64,000 nucleotides of DNA from Proteles cristata cristata (lineage: Eukaryota > Chordata > Mammalia > Carnivora > Hyaenidae). Each line of letters starts with the position of its first letter. The first letter of the stretch is position 1. This document shows, piece after piece, positions 57,869 to 64,000 of the stretch. The notes under the pieces were generated by a model. It ran no database searches, was not told where the DNA came from, and worked only from the letters and a program-made list of their open reading frames with translations. The position numbers were made by a program, and so were the translations under genes. The stretch covers positions 1 to 64,000 of the forward strand of contig JAESUZ010002713.1 in NCBI GenBank assembly GCA_017311185.1, in the 5' to 3' direction.

Positions 57869-58106
57869 CAGTAAATCCTTGGTTTGCGAGCACAATTCAT
57901 TCTGGACACACGCTTGTAATCCAAAGCACTCGTATATCAAAGTGAATTTCAAGAACCATTGGCTCAGTTGTGATCATGTGACATCTGGCATCATGTACTA
58001 CTTGTATTGCAAGACATCACTCATTTAAAAAGTTAAAATTTATTAGAAATGTTGGCTTGTCTTGCAGAACACTCACAGAAGTTATTTGCAATCCAAGGTT
58101 TTGCTG
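57869..58106. mobile_element. 238-bp non-autonomous DNA transposon with inverted repeats and TA target
   Basis: Left end CAGTAAATCCTTGGTTTGCG (57869-57888) and right end, read inverted, CAGCAAAACCTTGGATTGCA (58087-58106) agree at 16 of 20 positions. TA lies immediately outside both ends (57867-57868 and 58107-58108). The CAG ends and TA duplication fit the Tc1/mariner (Tigger/pogo-like) superfamily. There is no coding capacity, so it would have used a transposase in trans. Confidence 0.8.
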
Positions 58107-58124
58107 TATTTTGGTCTCTTTACC

Positions 58125-58325
58125 CCATTAGAGTATGAGCCCCCCCAGGCATGGACTGTTTCCCCTGACTCACATTTTTCTCTGCCCTTACATAATGCAA
58201 TCCAATTCCCTGCTGCACCCCAGGATTATAAGCCCCTAAGGGGGCAGGGACCTTATCCTACTTGTCTTGGGGACCTCAGCCCATGAGTACACAGGAAGCC
58301 CTCTGTAAAAGTTTGATTGATAAAA
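58125..58325 (+). mobile_element. L2 LINE 3' fragments
   Basis: 'attagagtatgagccccccc' and again 'gattataagcccctaagggg', 'gcagggaccttatcctactt', 'gtttgattgataaaaat': L2-type 3' sequence, possibly two pieces. Confidence 0.6.
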
Positions 58326-58440
58326 ATGGCTCTGTGAACCTGTATAGTGGATGACTATAAATATTGTTGACTACTGATTTTATATTCTTTATCATCAGGT
58401 AATTTAAGTGATCAAAGAATTGGGCACAATTTTTTTCCCC

Positions 58441-58542
58441 AGAAACAGTATGGCAGTTCCTCAAAAAATTAAGCATAGAATACCATGTGATCAAGCAATT
58501 CCACTCCTAGGAATTGCTAGGTATATACCTAAAGAATTGTAC
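58441..58542 (+). mobile_element. L1M ORF2-end fragment, plus strand
   Basis: 'cagtatggcagttcctcaaa', 'aaattaagcatagaatacca', 'aagcaattccactcctagga'. It abuts, head-on, the reverse-strand L1 piece that follows. Confidence 0.85.
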
Positions 58543-58862
58543 AGATACACCACACTTTATCAATTCATCTGTTAGTGGACATTTGGGTTGTTTCTACTAT
58601 TTTGGGCTATTATGAGCAATACTACCCGAACATTCATATAAAATGTTTTGTATGAACATCTGTTTCAACTCTTTTGGGCATATGCCTAGGAGTGGAATTG
58701 CGGGGTTATATATGATAATTCTATATTTAACCGTTTGAGGAACTGCCAGACGGTTTCCCACTGCAACTGTACCATTTTACATTCCCACCAACAATGTAGA
58801 AGAGTGTCATTTCTCCATATCTTAACATTTGATATCTTCGTTTTTAAAAAAATTATAGCAAT

Positions 58863-59074
58863 TGAGGCTCCTGGGTGGCTCAGCTGGTTAAGCATCTGAC
58901 TTTGGCTCAGGGCATGATCTCATGGTCCATGGGCTTGAGCCCCTTGATGGGATCTTGCTGACAGCTCAGAGCCTGGTGCCTCCTTTGGATTCTGTGCCTC
59001 CCCCTCTCTGTGCCCCTCCCCCACTCGTGCTCAATCTCTCTCTCAAAAATAAATAAACATTAAATAAATAAAAT
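58863..59074 (+). mobile_element. Felid SINE nested in the reverse L1
   Basis: Plus-strand copy. Duplication AAAATTATAGCAAT at 58849-58862 and AAAATTGTAGCCAT at 59075-59088, two mismatches. Confidence 0.95.
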
Positions 59075-59267
59075 AAAATTGTAGCCATCTTGGTAGGTGT
59101 GAAGACCATCTCATTGTGGTCTGATTTGCAATTCCCTAATAACTAATGATGTTGAGTGTCTTTTCATGTGCTTATTGGCCATTTGTACATCTTCTCTGGA
59201 GAAATGTCTCTTCAGATTTTTGTCTGTTTTCCAAATTTGGTTCTCTTTTGTTGTTAAGTTGTAAGAA

Positions 59268-59316
59268 TTATATATATATAATATATAACATATTATATAT
59301 ATATATAATATATATT
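59268..59316. repeat. AT dinucleotide tract, partly palindromic
   Basis: Interrupted (TA)n inside the L1 piece, able to fold back on itself. A shorter TTA/ATT trinucleotide run lies at 59448-59466. Confidence 0.9.
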
Positions 59317-59490
59317 CTGGATACTAAGCTCTTATCAGATACATGACTTACGAATATTTTCTGCCATTCAGTGAGTTTCTCTTCACTTTCTTGACAGTGT
59401 CTTTGAATATACAAAAGTTTTTAAATTTGAGGAGGTCCACTTTATTATATTATTATTATTATTATTTCACTGCTTGTGCTTTTAATCTAT

Positions 59491-61122
59491 GGGATCATTA
59501 AACACCAGCCCTCACTCCCAACTAAGTAGTGTCTTTACCAACTGGTGAATGATTGGCTTCTCCAAAGGCAAGTCAAGAGATTTGAGGGAAAGGAAAAATG
59601 AGAAGATTAGGGATTACATGGAGAAACATGACCACCAGGTGTATGCTTTCAGCAATGGGTAGGGTAATGAAGGAGTCCAAAGAAAAATAGGCCACACACC
59701 CTCTAAGAAAATCGTTGTACTGATCTGCCATCTGGCAGCTGGCTGCCACCCAATGATGGAACTAGGCAAGGCTTTGGGCTGCTAGTTTACAGGTATTAGT
59801 TAAGTTGCTACATGGATGTTTTGCTTGGAATTTAGTTAGGCCATTCTTTGGGATAGGATGTGTTTGGCTTTGGAGTAGTTTGTTGTTCAAGTGAGTCTGA
59901 GTGAAAGATAGGCTGGTCTTCCCAAGTCTGAAATTGCCAACCCTGGAGTGTGGCTTCCACAGGGCACGACTCCACATTCCTGTAGGAAGGCATCACTATC
60001 TGAGGTGGAGCAGTTGCTCAGTGACCCACTTGTGCTCCAGTTATATGCTATTTCTACTTTTTATAGATTTCTAATCTGCCAACAGTAGGTCCCTTAATTT
60101 GACATGATTTTCCAGCAGTGAAAGGTCTGTTAGAATAACAGCTGTGGCTGTGAATCAGAGCAGACACAACTCCTCAGCTTTGCATTTGACCTCATTACTC
60201 TAAACTCTGATGATCAAAATAGGCAACCATGAATTGGAGAGGAAAGGGGGGGGGACGTGCTTAGTGGACTAATTATTTAAAAGTTATAACCCAGTAATAA
60301 CACCTCCAAGGTATCCTATACCCCAATTCCAGTCAACTTTTGATTTGCTAGTGACAGAAAGCCATCTTAAATGAGCTTAAGCAAAAGGGCGAATCATAAT
60401 AATGATTTCGGGGTATCTCATATAACAAAAGGCAGGTTGGATAACCAAATCAGGAATGGATAATGTATGTTGCAGGGCCTTGTGGAGAGTGGGAACCTAA
60501 CTTCAATCTTATTTAAACCCTCTGTCTCTATTTCTGTTTCAGTCTGTCTCATTCATTCTCTCTCACTGCAATGAGCATTCTGTCACAGCAGGAAACATAA
60601 CCACTTGAGAGAGCCCCTCTGTTTCATGCTTCAGCTCCGACCAGGGAGTGTCTGTATCAGTCCAGGTTCAGCTGCAGAGGACAAAATCTGCTCCTGCAAA
60701 TTTATGCTGAAAGCAGATAGATACCCAGTGCACGAGCTTTACCAAGTGATCTTCACCTCCTCCGTAAGCTCTGGGATTAGGGGCTTACCCTGTCCCTGGA
60801 AGAGCTGGCAATGTAGGCATCAGGCTGAGCATCCAGGAACAACTTCCAGAATAATACTGTGGAGTTTCCTGCCACTATTAGAAGTCCACCCACTGCCTCC
60901 CTGCTTTCTGTTCAAGTGAAACTGATGTCCCATGTTCTGCTTCTTGACACCACCCATGAAGTTAAGTCACTGGGACCTCAGCTACAACTGTCACAAAGAA
61001 ACCAAACATCTACATACCAAGCTTGCCCAGAAACAGCTTCAAAATGTGAACTTCTACCTTCCACATCTCCCAGGGGCGTCTGCCTGATGTCACTCAAGTT
61101 ACCTGAAAAACCCAGCTATGAA
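59491..61122. other. Largely unassigned sequence
   Basis: No named repeat or gene recognised. 60300-60930 may be an old dispersed repeat. Two overlapping frames of 104-107 codons (60605-61182) lack any known domain, and the second runs into the L1 at 61123. Confidence 0.45.
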
Positions 61123-61995
61123 AGGGTCTGGGTAAGAATGTGGGTAAACTGGAACTCTCGATTACTGTTGGTGAGAACGTAAACTGGTGCAACCACCATG
61201 GAAAAACAATACGAGCTTCTTCAAAAAATTAAAATGAAACTATCATATAATCCAGCAATCCCACTTCTGGGTATATATCCAAAAAGAATTGCAAACAGGC
61301 TCTCAAAGATATACTTGTATACCCATATTCATTGCAGCATTATTCACAATAGCCAAAAGGTGGAAGCAACCTAAATGTCCTCTGATGGATGAATGGATAA
61401 AAAAAATATAGACATAGTAGAATATTAATCAGCCTTTAAAAGAAGGAAATTCTGTCATGTGCTATAACATGCATAGGCCTTGAGGACATTATGCTAAGTG
61501 AAATAAGCTAGTCACAAAAAAACAAATACTGCATGATTCCACTTATTTTTTTAAGACAGAGAGAGAGAGAGAGAGAGAGCGCACACACATGCAGGGGAAG
61601 GGAGACAGAAGGAATCTTAAGCAGGCTCCAGGCTCAGTGTGGAGCCCTACATGGGACTTGATCTCATGGTCATGAACTCACAACCTGAGCCAAAATCAAG
61701 AGTGGGACGTTTAACTAACTGAGCCACCCAGGTGTCCCATGTTGCCGCTTGTAGGAAGTACTTAGAATAACGAAAATCAGAGAGACAGAAACTAGCATGG
61801 TGTTGGCTGGGAGCAGGGAAAAGGGGAAATGGGGACTTGTTTTTTGATGACTTTAGAGTTTTAATCTTGCAAGTTGAAACAGTTCCAGAGATCCATCCCA
61901 GAACAAGGTGCTTCCAGGTAACACTAATGTACTGTACACTTAAAAGTGGTTAAGAAGGTAAATTTTATGTTATGATTTTTTAACCACAAAAAAAG
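61123..61995 (+). mobile_element. Old L1M 3' end, split by a SINE
   Basis: 'gttggtgagaacgtaaactg', 'atataatccagcaatcccac', 'cacaatagccaaaaggtgga', 'gacattatgctaagtgaaat', then after the SINE 'gtgttggctgggagcaggga', 'gtacacttaaaagtggttaa' and a short A-rich end. 5'-truncated and dead. Confidence 0.9.
61545..61738 (-). mobile_element. Older carnivore SINE nested in L1
   Basis: Reverse-strand copy with the older half ('gaaggaatcttaagcaggct'), interrupting the L1 phrase 'catgattccacttat'. Duplication unclear. Confidence 0.92.
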
Positions 61996-62294
61996 ATCTG
62001 GATAATGTGGTCTTAAGCTTTCCTTCTAACATGCAGTCATGCTACAAGGAGATTGGAATGGAGTGAGAGAGTCCATCTGCAATATCTGGACCAGATCCTG
62101 ACTTTTTCCCCAACCCCTGCTGTTTCAAGTTTACAATTCTATGAAGAACTCCATGTGAGCTAGATTTGGTCCTATATCCACCCCTAATGAACGGTGGCTG
62201 GTGGGGAGCCACACAATTGGATAGGAGGAAGAAAAAAAATGCTTTAAAACAGAGACTCCTCTGAAACCATGTGACTGGAGAGGAGTTAGTGAAA
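61996..62294. other. Unassigned sequence
   Basis: Nothing recognised; a 90-codon minus frame without known domain. Confidence 0.5.
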
Positions 62295-62510
62295 GTTCTT
62301 ATGATGCCCTTCAAAGCCCTGCCTGCTCTTGGTCCCCTATTTACTCGTTGACCTCACCTCCCACTCCTCTCCCATCTGCTCTGCCTTAAATATGCCAAGC
62401 CCACTCCCACTTTGTATAAGTTGTTCTCTCTGCCCTGAACAGTCTTCCCTGAGATATTCATAGAATTCACTTCCTTACCTCATTTGAGTCTTTGTTCAAT
62501 AAAGACTTTG
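62295..62510 (+). mobile_element. L2 LINE 3' region
   Basis: 'cccttcaaagccctgcctgc', 'ctcctctcccatctgctctg', 'ccctgaacagtcttccctga', 'tacctcatttgagtctttgt' follow L2. Confidence 0.75.
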
Positions 62511-62511
62511 T

Positions 62512-62603
62512 GTTGGACTTCTGGGACTGTGAGATAATAAACTGATGTTCTTTTTTAAACCACTAAGTTTGGTGGCAATTTGTTATGACAGCAGTAGACA
62601 AAA
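62512..62603 (+). mobile_element. LTR 3' tail, MLT1-like
   Basis: 'ttggacttctgggactgtga', 'gataataaactgatgttctt', 'aaaccactaagtttggtggc', 'aatttgttatgacagcagta': end of a MaLR-type LTR directly joined to the L2. Confidence 0.7.
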
Positions 62604-64000
62604 GTGACAGCAAAGTGAACTTTGCAGAGTCTTGCAGAGAAGATTTTTAAAAACGATCTGATAACAGAAACCAAATGCGTGAGGCAGGGGCACCCTGTCT
62701 ACCCTGCTATTGTCTGGCTTCTCTGGTGAAAAATTTTCTCCTCCACTGCCTCAAAACACTTGTGTGTAGAGGGAACTCACAGTGCTTTTTTCCTTATGCT
62801 CATCACCCTTCTTGGTACTGTGAAAAGCAAAGACAGAAATACAAAATAGAAATAAATGGAAAGCATACTCTTCCAAAAATGTTCATAAGGGCGGCTATAT
62901 TTTGTAAGCTCTACTCTCTCACTTCTCTTGACATTTAGTAATGTGTTGCTTGACTATGCCAACCTTGTCACTACAGAGCTTTGGGGGTGTTAGGGCAAGC
63001 CCATGTTGGCATTTGACAAGAAATACTGATAACCAAGCAGATCACATGCACCCCAAAGAGAATGATGGTAAGAGTAGAAAATGATAGGAGATTCTTAAAG
63101 GAAAGATGGGAATAGAAAACAAGAGTTAGGACCAGACTAGACTTTGGCCATTGGAGGGGAATCACGGTCCTTCAAGTTGGCCATGGAACACATTTGTGTC
63201 CTCCTTAATACTGGAGCAATATTTATTCCCTAACACTGAAGGCTATGGGGGCTTTGATTAGAGAAAGCACACACTCTTTTTCCCAGAACTGTTTGTCTTC
63301 CTTAAGTTCAGCACTGGAAGTGACTACTGCTTCATTTGACCTCCTTAAAGCTATAGTAAATGGTTTTCTCATGAGATGACATGGAAAGTTAGAGGAAGCA
63401 AACAGAACACATGACACTAGTGAGATGTGTGACCCCAGTTATAAGAGTCAACCTGTCTGAACAGACCAAGTGTTGAATAGTCATCTACTTCCATATTTCC
63501 TGGAAAATTTCGAGAAGTCATTCACCATGGAATATACCTTCCCAAGCCAACATATGTGTAGGGGACCACTTGCCCCCACACCCCAAAACACACAGTTATG
63601 ACCATGGAGCTTTGCCATGCAATATGGACTTTCCCTCTACCATGGCAACGGTTGATTGGTTTGGTAGTGGGTAATTTGCCCAGACTGGTAAATCAATGTC
63701 TCTTCTCTAAGAATTTGAGAATTGGAGAAAAGGCAAAAGGGGGAGTGGGTGGCCAGAGGACAGCAGAGAGAGAGAGAGGAATGTTTCCAGAGGGTGACAG
63801 TTGTAACGTTTAAACTCAAATGCTGTTGGAAAACTAACTTTTTTTCCATCAAGTGAACCAAAAAAGGAGGCAGATGGGCTTAGAAAGACAATGAAGGATG
63901 AAGCAGGGAAGAGAGAGGCACTCTTGACTGTTTCAGGCCCAGGCTCCCATCTGCTCCTGGCTTTGCTGCATCCCTGTCCTGGAGCACTCTAAACGACCTT
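62604..64000. other. Unassigned sequence to the window end
   Basis: About 1.4 kb with no recognised transposon or gene. A GA run (63764-63777) is the only simple repeat. Frames up to 87 codons lack known domains. Confidence 0.5.

Larger units (their letters stand above)
58548..59490 (-). mobile_element. L1M ORF2-end fragment, minus strand, split by a SINE
   Basis: Top strand: 'ttatcaattcatctgttagt', 'ggacatttgggttgtttcta', 'taggagtggaattgcggggt', 'ttcccaccaacaatgtagaa', and after the SINE 'tttgcaattccctaataact', 'tccaaatttggttctctttt'. It contains the same L1 region as the plus-strand piece (the 'gaggaactgccagacggttt' complement), so part of L1 is present in both directions. Confidence 0.88.

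Noticed and set aside
57574..57945. 123-codon plus-strand frame
   Set aside because: Extends into the inverted-repeat transposon at 57869 and shows no domain.

Overview
This is mammalian nuclear DNA, almost certainly from a felid or a close feliform carnivore. The main evidence is 26 copies of a tRNA-derived SINE whose head reads GGGGCGCCTGGGTGGCTCAG and whose body carries the box-B-like GGTTCGAGCCCC. That form is typical of the cat SINEC_Fc type and differs from the dog SINEC_Cf head. The L1 3' ends are also of carnivore type, and ancient mammalian repeats (MIR, L2, MER5A, MLT1, Tigger1, HAL1-like) lie between them.

No protein-coding gene, tRNA, rRNA or other RNA gene can be supported. The longest open frame is 154 codons (10166-10630, minus) and resembles no family I recognise. 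The only recognisable coding remnants are broken pieces of L1 ORF2, including a reverse-transcriptase FADD motif near 25245-25256, and ORF1-like pieces. The window therefore reads as intergenic or intronic sequence. Distal exons, regulatory elements and lncRNAs cannot be excluded by eye.

Layout: 1-540 HAL1-like scraps; 2.4-3.1 kb an old L1 3' end; 5.2-7.4 kb MIR, MLT1 and three SINEs; 11.7-13.1 kb a 5'-truncated carnivore L1 with an 18-bp target duplication and a nested SINE; 16.6-17.3 kb a probable solo endogenous-retrovirus LTR; 19.4-19.8 kb a MER5A split by a SINE; 20.1-20.2 kb a small CpG-dense patch; 20.9-22.0 kb three SINEs; 22.8-28.6 kb a large nested pile (HAL1-like, then L1M, then carnivore L1, then SINEs and two tiny L1 tips); 28.9-32.8 kb MIR, HAL1-like, MER5A and SINEs; 36.5-41.0 kb MIR/L2 and a multi-layer nest; 40.9-53.8 kb free of carnivore SINEs; 53.8-59.5 kb SINEs, an MLT1-like LTR, a 238-bp inverted-repeat DNA transposon and opposed L1 pieces; 61.1-62.6 kb L1, SINE, L2 and LTR tail.

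No novel multi-gene system is visible. The informative content is the insertion record. Target-site duplications give a relative order of events at several loci, two L1 insertions are only about 100 bp long, and three SINE copies share a set of diagnostic bases that mark them as one subfamily. Repeat family names come from memory of consensus sequences, not from a database search.
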